13,012 nt of DNA from an uncultured bacterium (lineage in GTDB: Bacteria; Verrucomicrobiota; Kiritimatiellia; RFP12; UBA1067). This document shows, piece by piece, positions 1-6,853 of the stretch. The DNA lies in NCBI GenBank assembly GCA_900547945.1, contig URIT01000099.1, positions 1 through 13,012 on the forward strand. Direction: 5' to 3'. Numbering within the stretch: the first letter of the stretch is position 1; every line of letters starts with the position of its first letter. Position numbers and translations under genes: made by a program. The notes under the pieces are model-generated. The model had not been told where the DNA came from. It did not search any database and worked only from the letters and a program-made list of their open reading frames with translations.

Positions 1-1197
1 GGCGGGCGGACGCTGCGCCTCCCCGTGCCGCCCCCGACGCCGGGCGCGCGGCGGCGCACGTGGACCTTCGTGTGGACGGCAGCGGCGGACACGGCCTGGT
101 GTAAGGCGGGGTTCGCGTGCGCGCGCGACCAGGTGGTCGAGCCGGAACAGCCGGGAGGGTTGCGCGTCTGCGCGACCGCGTCCACCCTCCGTGTGGAGGA
201 AACGCCGAACACGGTGCGTCTGCGCCTCGCGGCGGACGCCCAGACGTGGACGGTCTCGAAGACGACGGGCGTCGTGACGGGCTGGACCGTGGGCGGAGAG
301 GAGATGCTGCGGAGCCCGATCGAGCCGTACTTCTGGCGGGCGCCCGTCTCGAAGGAACGGGACGCGCTGGAGCAGGTGCGGGGCGTGTGGCAGGAGGCGG
401 GCGCGCGGCGGGAGGTCCGCGCGTGCGCGGTGCGGCACGACGCGACGGCGGCGACGGTGCGGGTGGACTTCGCGTTTCCGACGGCGGGTGCGACGACGGG
501 GCGGGCCGTGTACCGGTTCGACGGGACGGGGCTGCGCGTCGCGTTCACGCTGGAGCCGAAGGGGCTGAAGCCGATTCAGGTCTCGAAGGGGTGGATGCGT
601 CCGCCCGAGCCCGTGCCGCCGCCGATCCCGCGCATCGGGATGGTGTTCCGCACGTCGCCGGCGTTCGGGCGCGCGCGGTGGTTCGGGCGCGGCCCGCACG
701 AGAACTATCCGGGGCGCACGGCGAGCGCGTTCTTCGGGCGCTACGCGCGCGCGGCGGCGGATTTCCTCTTCCCCTACGCGAAGCCGCAGGAGAGCGGCAA
801 TCGCGGCGACGTCTACGAGCTGACCGTGACGGACGGGGCGGGGAAGGGGTTCGCGGTGACGGCGCCGGGGCGTCCGCTCCACGTTAACCTGCTCGCCTAC
901 ACGGCGGAGGAGCTGGAGCGGCGGCGGCACCAGGCCGAGCTGGAGCCGTGCGGCGACCTGATCGTCCACCTTGACGGCTTCCAGCGCGGCGTGGACGGTT
1001 CGGGAGCGGGCCTGCACGCCGACCAGGAGCTTGTCGCCGAGGGGACGTATTCCTTCTCGTTCGTCCTCTCGCCCGCCGCCGCAGCGGTCAGGTCGGGTGG
1101 GCGCGTCGCGCGCGCTGCGAAGCGGCCCCAAGACCCCGTACGGGGAGCTTGCGCGCAGCGAAAGCCGCTCGTGGCAATGGAATGTGCGATGAGGTAG
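1..1197 (+). CDS. Beta-galactosidase (LacZ family, GH2), C-terminal part, 5' end outside window
   Basis: This is the C-terminal part of a LacZ-type beta-galactosidase, which hydrolyses terminal beta-galactosides. The frame is open from base 1, so the gene starts before the window; an in-frame GTG at 25 is not a credible start. What is visible is the 'small chain' beta-sandwich domain. WFGRGPHENYPGR (from base 679) is the hallmark of this domain, followed by FLFPYAKPQESGNRGDV and then LLAYTAEELE...H...LEPCGDLIVHLDGFQRGVDGSG, all in the family's order. The catalytic glutamates of the TIM barrel lie upstream. The fold normally ends soon after the strand ending YSFSFVLSP (about base 1074). Here about 38 more residues follow, rich in Arg, Ala and Lys, ending MECAMR; they do not resemble the family. 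Expected cellular role is carbohydrate breakdown. Family assignment is firm; substrate is not known. Confidence 0.88.
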   Translation, partial: GGRTLRLPVPPPTPGARRRTWTFVWTAAADTAWCKAGFACARDQVVEPEQPGGLRVCATASTLRVEETPNTVRLRLAADAQTWTVSKTTGVVTGWTVGGEEMLRSPIEPYFWRAPVSKERDALEQVRGVWQEAGARREVRACAVRHDATAATVRVDFAFPTAGATTGRAVYRFDGTGLRVAFTLEPKGLKPIQVSKGWMRPPEPVPPPIPRIGMVFRTSPAFGRARWFGRGPHENYPGRTASAFFGRYARAAADFLFPYAKPQESGNRGDVYELTVTDGAGKGFAVTAPGRPLHVNLLAYTAEELERRRHQAELEPCGDLIVHLDGFQRGVDGSGAGLHADQELVAEGTYSFSFVLSPAAAAVRSGGRVARAAKRPQDPVRGACAQRKPLVAMECAMR

Positions 1198-1199
1198 AC

Positions 1200-1790
1200 A
1201 TGAGAAAGAACGGAACCAGCCTGGAAACGTTTCGCCAGTATGCGGCGAGCGGCCGGGTGGTCGTGTTTGACACCGAAACGACCGGTTGCTCTCGCTACGA
1301 TGAAATCTGCCAGATTGCCGCCATGGAATATACGTGTGGTGAATTGATGCGTACATTCAGTGAATACATCTGCCCTACTTGCGAGATGAATCCGCATGCG
1401 GAGAGCGTACACGGCCTTTCGGCGGATTTCCTCGCCGGGCATGGGATCTCGCCGGAAGAGGCCATGCGTCGGTTCTTCGAGTTTCTTGGAGGCGACGCAC
1501 TGCTCGTGGCGCACAACAACAAATTCGACATGCGGATGTTAAGCCAGGAGTGTGAGAAGTTCGACATTTGCCTTTTCCCAGAGGGCATTGAGACGTGCGA
1601 CACGCTCGCACTTGCCAGACAGCTCTTGCCTCATCTTGATTGCCATGCGCTTGCTTACCTACGGCGGGGATGTCTTGCTGCCGGCGGCGAGGCTTTGCGC
1701 GATGGGCCTTCTGGCGCAGGCAGAGCCCCAAGCGGCGCAGGCGTGACTTTTCCAAGAATGGGGCGGCAACGTGAAAATCGAACTTGTTGA
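1200..1790 (+). CDS. DEDDh-family 3'-5' exonuclease (DnaQ/PolC-epsilon-like), C-terminus truncated or replaced
   Basis: 196 residues. Exo I is clear at residues 20-29 (VVVFDTETTG; metal ligands D24 and E26), and Exo II at 103-112 (VAHNNKFDMR; D110). The stretch ETCDTLALARQLLPHL (131-146) matches the usual segment just before the last helix. After HALAYL (149-154) the homology stops: the Exo III H-x4-D signature needed for a DEDDh active site is missing and the remaining 42 residues are Gly/Arg/Ala-rich. The gene therefore looks truncated or frameshifted at its 3' end and may be inactive. Start ATG 1200 is chosen because GAGG at 1191-1194 sits 5 nt upstream; it follows the lacZ stop by 2 nt. 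Base composition is less GC-rich than the neighbours, suggesting a different origin. It overlaps the next gene's start by 20 nt. A role in DNA repair or RNA degradation would be typical of the family. Confidence 0.72.
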   Translation: MRKNGTSLETFRQYAASGRVVVFDTETTGCSRYDEICQIAAMEYTCGELMRTFSEYICPTCEMNPHAESVHGLSADFLAGHGISPEEAMRRFFEFLGGDALLVAHNNKFDMRMLSQECEKFDICLFPEGIETCDTLALARQLLPHLDCHALAYLRRGCLAAGGEALRDGPSGAGRAPSGAGVTFPRMGRQRENRTC

Positions 1791-2226
1791 AAAAGAGGAT
1801 AAGAGAAAGTACCTCGAACTGCTGCTGCTTGCCGACGAACAGCAGGACATGATAGACAGGTATCTGTGGCGCGGCGAGCTCTTCGCCCTTGACGACGGCG
1901 GACTGCGTGCCGTCTGCGTGGTGACGGAGGAGGGCGGGGGAGTCTGCGAGATTAAAAACCTCGCCGTGAAGCCGCAATATCAGCGGATGGGCTACGGCCG
2001 GAAGATGATCGAATTCATTTGCGCCAGATACGGCCGCCGCTGCCGTCGGCTGCTGGTCGGCACGGGCGAGACTCCGCTTACGATATCTTTCTATAAAAAT
2101 TGCGGTTTCCGGGAAAGCCACCGCGTAAAAAACTTTTTCATCGACAACTACGACCATCCAATATTTGAAGATGGGATACAGCTAAAAGATATGATCTATC
2201 TGGAGATGGAAATGCAATGCCCGTAA
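1771..2226 (+). CDS. GNAT-family N-acetyltransferase, YvbK-like
   Basis: 151 residues, the normal size for a single GNAT domain. Acetyl-CoA-binding motif A is visible as IKNLAVKPQYQRMGYGRKMI (61-80), with the Q-x2-G-x-G pyrophosphate loop at 71-76. Motif B is SFYKNCGFRE (106-115), with the usual Tyr (Y108). The opening MKIELVEKEDKRKYLELLLL, the phrase YLWRGELF and the tail FFIDNYDHPIFEDGIQLKDM closely recall Bacillus YvbK from memory; the acceptor substrate of that subfamily is not established to my knowledge. The start is GTG 1771, inside the end of the exonuclease gene in another frame (translational coupling); no strong Shine-Dalgarno is visible. GC content is lower than in the genes downstream, as for the exonuclease, so the two may have arrived together. 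Cytoplasmic enzyme; what it acetylates cannot be told from context. Confidence 0.87.
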   Translation: MKIELVEKEDKRKYLELLLLADEQQDMIDRYLWRGELFALDDGGLRAVCVVTEEGGGVCEIKNLAVKPQYQRMGYGRKMIEFICARYGRRCRRLLVGTGETPLTISFYKNCGFRESHRVKNFFIDNYDHPIFEDGIQLKDMIYLEMEMQCP

Positions 2227-2244
2227 AGGCGTCCCGCGCGCCGG

Positions 2245-2261
2245 AGGAGCTTTAGGCTCCT
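2245..2261 (+). other. Short hairpin after the GNAT gene
   Basis: AGGAGC-TTTAG-GCTCCT forms a perfect 6-bp stem 18 nt after the acetyltransferase stop. It is followed by TGTAAAAAAT, not by a T tract, so it is not a convincing intrinsic terminator on the + strand. It may still stabilise the 3' end of the message. Confidence 0.35.
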
Positions 2262-2302
2262 GTAAAAAATCATGATTCGTCCTCTTGCCCGCCACTTTCT
2301 GA

Positions 2303-2331
2303 TTGCGGGGAACGCGGAAAAGGGCTAGAAT
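2303..2331 (+). promoter_or_regulatory. Sigma70-like promoter of ilvE
   Basis: TTGCGG (2303-2308), a 17-bp spacer, then TAGAAT (2326-2331). Transcription would begin near 2338, which excludes the in-frame ATG at 2332 as the ilvE start and supports ATG 2359. Confidence 0.6.
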
Positions 2332-2358
2332 ATGCGCCCAGCAAGGAGAAATGTTGTC

Positions 2359-3390
2359 ATGGCCAAGAAAGCGGCGCCGAATATTGACTGGAGCAAACTC
2401 GGGTTCGGGTTCTCCGACGTGAACTGCCACATCCGCTATACGTGGAAGAACGGCAAGTGGTCGAAGCCCAGCTTCGTGAAGGAACCCGCCATCACGATGC
2501 ACATCGGGGCGAGTTGCCTCCACTACGGCCAGGAGTGCTTCGAGGGGATCAAGTGCTTCCGCCAGAAGGACGGGAAAATCGCGATTTTCCGTCCCGACGA
2601 AAACGCGAAGCGCATGTACCGCACGGCGGAGCGCACGTGCATGGCGCCGGTGCCGGTGGAGATGTTCCTCGATGCGTGCGAGAAGGTCGTGAGGAAGAAC
2701 GCCGAGTTCGTGCCGCCGTATGGGACGGGTGGATCGATGTACCTGCGTCCGCTTCTGATCGGGACGGGGCCGCAGATCGGCGTCGCCCCGGCAAAGGAGT
2801 ACACGTTCATGATCATGGTCATGCCGGTGGGCGCCTACTACAAGGGCGGGCTGAAGCCGGTGCGCGCGGTGATCTTCGACCAGTGGGACCGCGCGGCGCC
2901 GCACGGCATGGGCGACGTGAAGGTGGGCGGCAACTACGCGGCCGGCATCTTCGCGCACGAGAAGGCGAAGAAGGAGGGGTGGCCGGTCGAACTCTACCTC
3001 GACGCGAAGAGCCACAAGTACATCGAGGAGTTCGCGACGTCCAACTTCGCGGGCATCACGAAGGATGGCGTGTACGTGACGCCCGACAGCTGCTCGGTGC
3101 TGCCGTCCGTGACGAACATGTCCCTCAAGCAGTGCGCGAAGGACCTCGGCATCAAGGTGGAATGCCGGCCGGTGCCCTACACGGAACTGAAGAAGTTCAA
3201 GGCGGTGGCGGCGCTCGGCACGGCGGTGGTGATCACGCCCGTGTGGGAGATTACGCGCGGCGACCAGGTCATCAAGATCTCCGATCCGGAGACGGTCGAC
3301 CCGACCCTGCAGAGGCTGTACGACACGATCCAGGGCATCCAGTACGGCGACCTGCCGGACCGCCACGGCTGGTGCCACGAGGTGAAGTAG
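2359..3390 (+). CDS. ilvE: Branched-chain amino acid aminotransferase (PLP fold type IV)
   Basis: Transfers the amino group between glutamate and the 2-oxo acids of leucine, isoleucine and valine; the last step of their synthesis or first step of breakdown, in the cytoplasm. 343 residues, typical of the longer BCAT II subgroup. Visible landmarks: HYGQECFEGIKCFR (55-68), the FRP-x-ENA-x-R segment (78-85), YLRPLLIGTG (128-137), the PLP-lysine motif GDVKVGGNYAAG with K188 as the expected Schiff-base lysine, and the EEFATSNFAGI motif (223-233), whose conserved Glu contacts the cofactor. ATG 2359 is chosen over the in-frame ATG 2332 because AAGGAG (2343-2348) lies 10 nt ahead and the -10 box ends at 2331. 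It is transcribed alone or leads into the small-protein/prmA unit. Use of glutamate as amino donor fits with a glutamine synthetase close by. Assignment is firm. Confidence 0.95.
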   Translation: MAKKAAPNIDWSKLGFGFSDVNCHIRYTWKNGKWSKPSFVKEPAITMHIGASCLHYGQECFEGIKCFRQKDGKIAIFRPDENAKRMYRTAERTCMAPVPVEMFLDACEKVVRKNAEFVPPYGTGGSMYLRPLLIGTGPQIGVAPAKEYTFMIMVMPVGAYYKGGLKPVRAVIFDQWDRAAPHGMGDVKVGGNYAAGIFAHEKAKKEGWPVELYLDAKSHKYIEEFATSNFAGITKDGVYVTPDSCSVLPSVTNMSLKQCAKDLGIKVECRPVPYTELKKFKAVAALGTAVVITPVWEITRGDQVIKISDPETVDPTLQRLYDTIQGIQYGDLPDRHGWCHEVK

Positions 3391-3412
3391 GGGGACCATG
3401 CATTTTTATCGA

Positions 3413-3439
3413 TTTCGGGCTTGATTTTCGAGTCCGAAA
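3413..3439 (+). promoter_or_regulatory. Inverted repeat straddling the promoter of the small basic protein gene
   Basis: TTTCGGGCT (3413-3421) and AGTCCGAAA (3431-3439) are complementary over 9 positions with one G-T pair, enclosing 9 nt. The loop holds most of the -35 hexamer. It could be an operator for a dimeric regulator, or a hairpin at the end of the ilvE message; it lacks a T tract immediately downstream. Confidence 0.4.
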
Positions 3440-3449
3440 ACGGCATAAT
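3421..3449 (+). promoter_or_regulatory. Sigma70-like promoter of the small protein/prmA unit
   Basis: TTGATT (3421-3426), a 17-bp spacer, then CATAAT (3444-3449). Transcription would begin near 3456, leaving a leader of about 33 nt that contains the GAGG ribosome-binding site at 3476-3479. Confidence 0.6.
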
Positions 3450-3488
3450 ACCATCTCAATTTTTTGAAGAAAGAAGAGGTTCACAAAA

Positions 3489-3713
3489 ATGGGTACAGGT
3501 CGTACACTCCGTAAAGAGTCCCACGTTCGTCCGTGCAAGACGCCGGCCGGCAAGGCGCGTCGTGTCAAGGCGCAGCGCCAGCGCCTCGTCAAGTTCGGTC
3601 TGGGCGAGGAAGAGGTCAAGCTCATGAGCGACGAGAACGTGCGCGTGCTCGTCCAGCGCCCGACGACGGTCAAGAAGATGCTCGCCAAGAAGGCCGAGGC
3701 GAAGGCCGAATAG
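3489..3713 (+). CDS. Small, very basic protein of unknown function
   Basis: 74 residues with its own promoter and a clear ribosome-binding site (GAGG 3476-3479, 9 nt before ATG), so it is very likely a real gene. It starts MGTGRTLRKESHVRPCKTP. Residues 1-35 are dominated by Lys and Arg; residues 36-48 (FGLGEEEVKLMSD) look like a short acidic helix; the end is a Lys/Ala-rich helix (KKMLAKKAEAKAE). There is no signal peptide or membrane segment. I considered ribosomal protein S21, which is similar in size and charge, but the sequence does not follow the S21 pattern. Its position 8 nt before prmA, whose product modifies ribosomal protein L11, and its charge suggest a ribosome- or RNA-associated role; this is inference. 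Its vocabulary feels like a small protein conserved in the PVC group, but I cannot confirm that without a search. Confidence 0.8.
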   Translation: MGTGRTLRKESHVRPCKTPAGKARRVKAQRQRLVKFGLGEEEVKLMSDENVRVLVQRPTTVKKMLAKKAEAKAE

Positions 3714-3721
3714 GTCGTTTC

Positions 3722-4615
3722 ATGACGGTTGTATCCTGTTCGGTCGACGAACGGTACGTGAATCCCCTCTTCGAGGTCTTCGACGGAGGGGATTTCATTT
3801 TGTCCTCGTACCGTGACGTGGAGGATGTGCGGACGACGATGCAGATCTTCTTCCCGGATTCCGCCGATGCGCCGCGCGCGGTGGCGGCGCTCGTGGCGGC
3901 GGGGGAGATCGTCGGCGTGGACCTGAAACCCGAAACGGGCTCGATTCCGGACGAGGACTGGAAACTCTCCTACCGCAAGCACTTCAGGACGGAAGTGATC
4001 TCGCCCCGTCTCGCGATCGTCCCCGAATGGGAGCTGGCGGGCTTCGCGGCGAAGACGGCGGGCTCCCCGGCTCCCCGGGTGCTGATCCTTGACCCCGGCA
4101 TGGCGTTCGGCACGGGCCAGCACGCGACGACGCACGCCTGCCTCGAATACATCGATGAACTGGCCGTTGAAAATGCGGACCGTTCCTTCCTGGACGTCGG
4201 CTGCGGTTCCGGCATCCTCGCGATCGCGGCGAAGCTGGAGGGGTTCCGCGACGTGGCGGGGTTCGACATCGACCCCGATGCCGTCGAGAACGCGAACGAG
4301 AACGCGGCGAAGAACGGGCTGGGCGCGGAGATCCGCTTCGTGCGTGGGGATCTGTGCAACAAGTCGACGTTGCCGGGCGTCCACCGGACGGGCGACCGCC
4401 CGTTCGACGTGGTGGCGGCGAACGTCCTCGGCCCCGTCCTCGTGCGCTTTGCGGCGGAGATCGCGCCGCTCGTCGCGCCGGGTGGGCGCCTCATCCTCTC
4501 CGGCATCCTGGAGGAGGTCTATTCCGAGGTTCGGGCGGCCTACACGGCGCGCGGCTTCCGCGAGGTGTCCTCGAAGCTGATCGGCGAGTGGCGCACGGGA
4601 CTCTTCGCGCGGTGA
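3722..4615 (+). CDS. prmA: Ribosomal protein L11 methyltransferase
   Basis: SAM-dependent enzyme that methylates ribosomal protein L11 on several lysine and N-terminal amino groups. 297 residues, the usual PrmA length. The N-terminal L11-recognition domain (1-85) is divergent, ending in the typical DEDWKLSYRKHF (78-89). The catalytic Rossmann fold follows: LDPGMAFGTGQHATT (123-137) is diagnostic for PrmA, motif I is FLDVGCGSGILAIAA (157-170), the acidic loop is FDIDPDAVENANENA (181-195), motif IV is VAANVLGPVL (231-240), and APGGRLILSGIL (252-263) is the usual post-motif strand. The start ATG 3722 lies 8 nt after the small basic protein's stop with no strong Shine-Dalgarno, suggesting coupled translation from the 3421-3449 promoter. 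Assignment is firm; nothing looks broken. Confidence 0.94.
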   Translation: MTVVSCSVDERYVNPLFEVFDGGDFILSSYRDVEDVRTTMQIFFPDSADAPRAVAALVAAGEIVGVDLKPETGSIPDEDWKLSYRKHFRTEVISPRLAIVPEWELAGFAAKTAGSPAPRVLILDPGMAFGTGQHATTHACLEYIDELAVENADRSFLDVGCGSGILAIAAKLEGFRDVAGFDIDPDAVENANENAAKNGLGAEIRFVRGDLCNKSTLPGVHRTGDRPFDVVAANVLGPVLVRFAAEIAPLVAPGGRLILSGILEEVYSEVRAAYTARGFREVSSKLIGEWRTGLFAR

Positions 4616-4623
4616 GACCGGCG

Positions 4624-4663
4624 CGCCCGGAATCGCCCGGAAAACGGAAATTTCGTGTATACT
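4624..4663 (+). promoter_or_regulatory. glnN promoter with direct-repeat operator candidate
   Basis: A good -10 box, TATACT (4658-4663), is present, but at the expected -35 position (4635-4640, 17-bp spacing) the sequence is GCCCGG. That position is covered by a perfect 9-bp direct repeat, CGCCCGGAA at 4624-4632 and again at 4634-4642, one helical turn apart. This looks like an activator-type binding site replacing a -35 box. The -10 ends only 10 nt before the glnN ATG. Confidence 0.55.
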
Positions 4664-4673
4664 ATCCAGTCCC

Positions 4674-6818
4674 ATGAATCCGAATAACCGCATCCACGCA
4701 ATCGACGCGATTGCCGCCAACGTCCCGGCTGCGCCCGTGGCGTCCCTGCCGCCCGACACGTCCCTGGAGACCTACGGGGAGGACGTTTTCGGCGAGAAGG
4801 AAATCCGGGCGTACCTGCCCAAGGCGACCGCCGCCAAGCTGCTCGCGACCGTCAACGACGGCAAGCCGCTCGACCCCTCCATCGCCGACGACGTGGCGCA
4901 CGCGATGAAGGACTGGGCGCTTTCGAAGGGGGCGACGCACTTCACCCACTGGTTCCAGCCCCTCACGGGGGGGACGGCCGAGAAGCACGACGCCTTCCTG
5001 GAGCCGGCCGGTCCGGCGCAGGCCGTCCAGCGTTTCAGCGGCAGGAACCTCATCGGCGGCGAGACGGACGCCTCCAGTTTCCCGTCCGGCGGCCTCCGCT
5101 CCACCTTCGAGGCGCGCGGCTACACGAGCTGGGACCCCACGAGCCCCGCCTTCATCAAGCGCCATGCGAACGGCGCGACGCTCTGTATCCCCACGGTGTT
5201 CTGCTCCTACACGGGCGAGGCGCTGGACTCCAAGACGCCGCTCCTCCGTTCCGTGCAGGCCCTCACGAAGGCGACGCGGCGCCTCCTCGCGCACTTCGGT
5301 CTGCCGGGCGACGCGCACGTCTCCGTCACGCTCGGCGCGGAACAGGAGTATTTCCTCGTCGACCGGAACTTCTACCTGCTCCGCCCCGACCTGCTCCAGA
5401 CCGGCCGCACCGTCTTCGGCGCCGCTTCGGCGAAGCACCAGCAGCTCGACGACCACTACTTCGGCTCGATCCGCCCGCGCATTCTCAAGTTCATGAACGA
5501 GGTGGAGGACCGCCTCTGGCGGCTCGGCATCCCGGCGAAGACGCGCCACAACGAGGTCGCACCCGCGCAGTTCGAGCTTGCGCCGACGTTCGAGGACCTC
5601 AACCTCGCCGTCGACCACAACATGCTCGTCATGGAGACGCTGCGCCAGACGGCCGAGCGCAACGGCCTCGTCTGCCTCCTCCACGAAAAGCCCTTCGAGG
5701 GCGTCAACGGCAGCGGCAAGCACTGCAACTGGTCCATCGCCTACGGCGGGCGCAACCTGCTCAACCCCGGCTCGAACCCGAAGGAGAACGCGATCTTCCT
5801 GACGGTCCTCTCCGCCATCATCCGCGCGGTCGACCTGCACGCCGACCTCCTGCGCGCCGCAACCGCCGGCGCGGGCAACGACCACCGCCTCGGCGCGAGC
5901 GAGGCGCCGCCCGCGATCATCTCCATCTTCCTCGGCGACGAGCTGTCCGCCGTCATGCGCGAGATCGAGACGGGCAAGGCCGAGAAGACCTCCGGACGTG
6001 CCCGGCTCAAGATTGGCGTGGACACCCTGCCGCCGCTGCCGCCGGACACGACGGACCGCAACCGCACCTCGCCCTTCGCCTTCACGGGCAACAAGTTCGA
6101 GTTCCGCGCCCCCGGCGCCTCGCACAACTGCGCGATGAACCAGATGGTGCTCAACACGATCGTCGCGGAGTCGATGGACGCCATCTCCGACAAGATCGAG
6201 GCCATGCCGGGCGACTTCAACGCGAACCTCCAGAAGCTTCTCCAGCGCCTCATCCGCAAGCACCGGCGCGTACTCTTCAGCGGCGACGGCTATTCGGCGG
6301 ACTGGCCGAAGGAGGCCGCCCGGCGCGGTCTCCCCAACCTCGCCGACACGCCCGCCGCCATCGAGCCCCTGTGCGTGCCGGCCAATCAGGCGATCTTCGA
6401 GAAATACGGCGTTCTCACGCGCATGGAACTTGCAAGCCGCCACGAGATCGCCCTGGAGGACTACGAGCGGCGCATCCGCATCGAGGGCGGCATCGCCCTG
6501 GAGATCGCGCGCTCGATGATCCGTCCCGTCGTCGCGGACGAGTTCTCGAAGCTTGCGACGGCGATCTCCCTCGCGAAGAAGGACGGCCTCAAGGTCGGCG
6601 TGACGGGCCTCAAGGCGCTTTCGCTCAAGCTGGGCGCGGGACTCGACGACCTGCACGTCAAGTGCGAACGGCTCGGCAAGGCCCTCGCCAAGGGCGACAC
6701 CGCCGGGCAGATCGCCGCGATGGGGGACCTGCGCCGCACGGTCGATGCGCTCGAATACCTCGTGGACGACGGCCGCTGGCCGCTCCCGAAGTACCGCGAG
6801 ATGCTGTTCATCTACTGA
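4674..6818 (+). CDS. glnN: Type III glutamine synthetase
   Basis: Makes glutamine from glutamate, ammonia and ATP in the cytoplasm, the main ammonia-assimilating step. 714 residues, fitting the large GSIII family (about 700-730) and not the 450-residue GSI. Recognisable GSIII segments: FTHWFQPLTGGTAEKHDAF (90-108), DASSFPSGGLRSTFEARGY (132-150), WDPTSPAFI (153-161), CIPTVFCSYTGEALD (171-185), metal-binding GAEQEYF (221-227), the ammonia/glutamate-site VNGSGKHCNWS (344-354), DHRLGASEAPPAI (403-415), and NRTSPFAFTGNKFEFRAPG (463-481). The C-terminal 200 residues are the helical region typical of the type. No Shine-Dalgarno precedes ATG 4674, and the predicted transcript start is 2-4 nt upstream, so the mRNA is probably leaderless. 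Its stop overlaps an in-frame ATG of the next gene (TGATG). GSIII is common in Bacteroidetes, cyanobacteria and other anaerobes. Assignment is firm. Confidence 0.96.
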   Translation: MNPNNRIHAIDAIAANVPAAPVASLPPDTSLETYGEDVFGEKEIRAYLPKATAAKLLATVNDGKPLDPSIADDVAHAMKDWALSKGATHFTHWFQPLTGGTAEKHDAFLEPAGPAQAVQRFSGRNLIGGETDASSFPSGGLRSTFEARGYTSWDPTSPAFIKRHANGATLCIPTVFCSYTGEALDSKTPLLRSVQALTKATRRLLAHFGLPGDAHVSVTLGAEQEYFLVDRNFYLLRPDLLQTGRTVFGAASAKHQQLDDHYFGSIRPRILKFMNEVEDRLWRLGIPAKTRHNEVAPAQFELAPTFEDLNLAVDHNMLVMETLRQTAERNGLVCLLHEKPFEGVNGSGKHCNWSIAYGGRNLLNPGSNPKENAIFLTVLSAIIRAVDLHADLLRAATAGAGNDHRLGASEAPPAIISIFLGDELSAVMREIETGKAEKTSGRARLKIGVDTLPPLPPDTTDRNRTSPFAFTGNKFEFRAPGASHNCAMNQMVLNTIVAESMDAISDKIEAMPGDFNANLQKLLQRLIRKHRRVLFSGDGYSADWPKEAARRGLPNLADTPAAIEPLCVPANQAIFEKYGVLTRMELASRHEIALEDYERRIRIEGGIALEIARSMIRPVVADEFSKLATAISLAKKDGLKVGVTGLKALSLKLGAGLDDLHVKCERLGKALAKGDTAGQIAAMGDLRRTVDALEYLVDDGRWPLPKYREMLFIY

Positions 6819-6853
6819 TGGGCCCGGAAAAATGGAAGAAAGGACGAATGGAC

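Noticed and set aside
25..27. GTG as a start codon for the beta-galactosidase
   Set aside because: The frame is open back to base 1 and the visible protein lacks the catalytic domain, so the gene simply enters from outside the window.
2332..2334. ATG 2332 as the ilvE start
   Set aside because: It abuts the -10 box and would lie upstream of the transcript start; ATG 2359 has a proper ribosome-binding site.
3489..3713. Ribosomal protein S21 (rpsU)
   Set aside because: Size and charge are similar but the sequence does not follow the S21 pattern.
2182..4759. Long minus-strand open frames opposite ilvE and prmA
   Set aside because: Low-complexity Arg/His/Asp-rich translations antisense to complete known genes; no ribosome-binding sites or family motifs.
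4662..6656. A 664-codon open frame on the minus strand, opposite glnN
   Set aside because: It is antisense to a complete, well-recognised glutamine synthetase; its Arg/Val/Glu/Asp-rich composition is what GC-rich codons give when read backwards.
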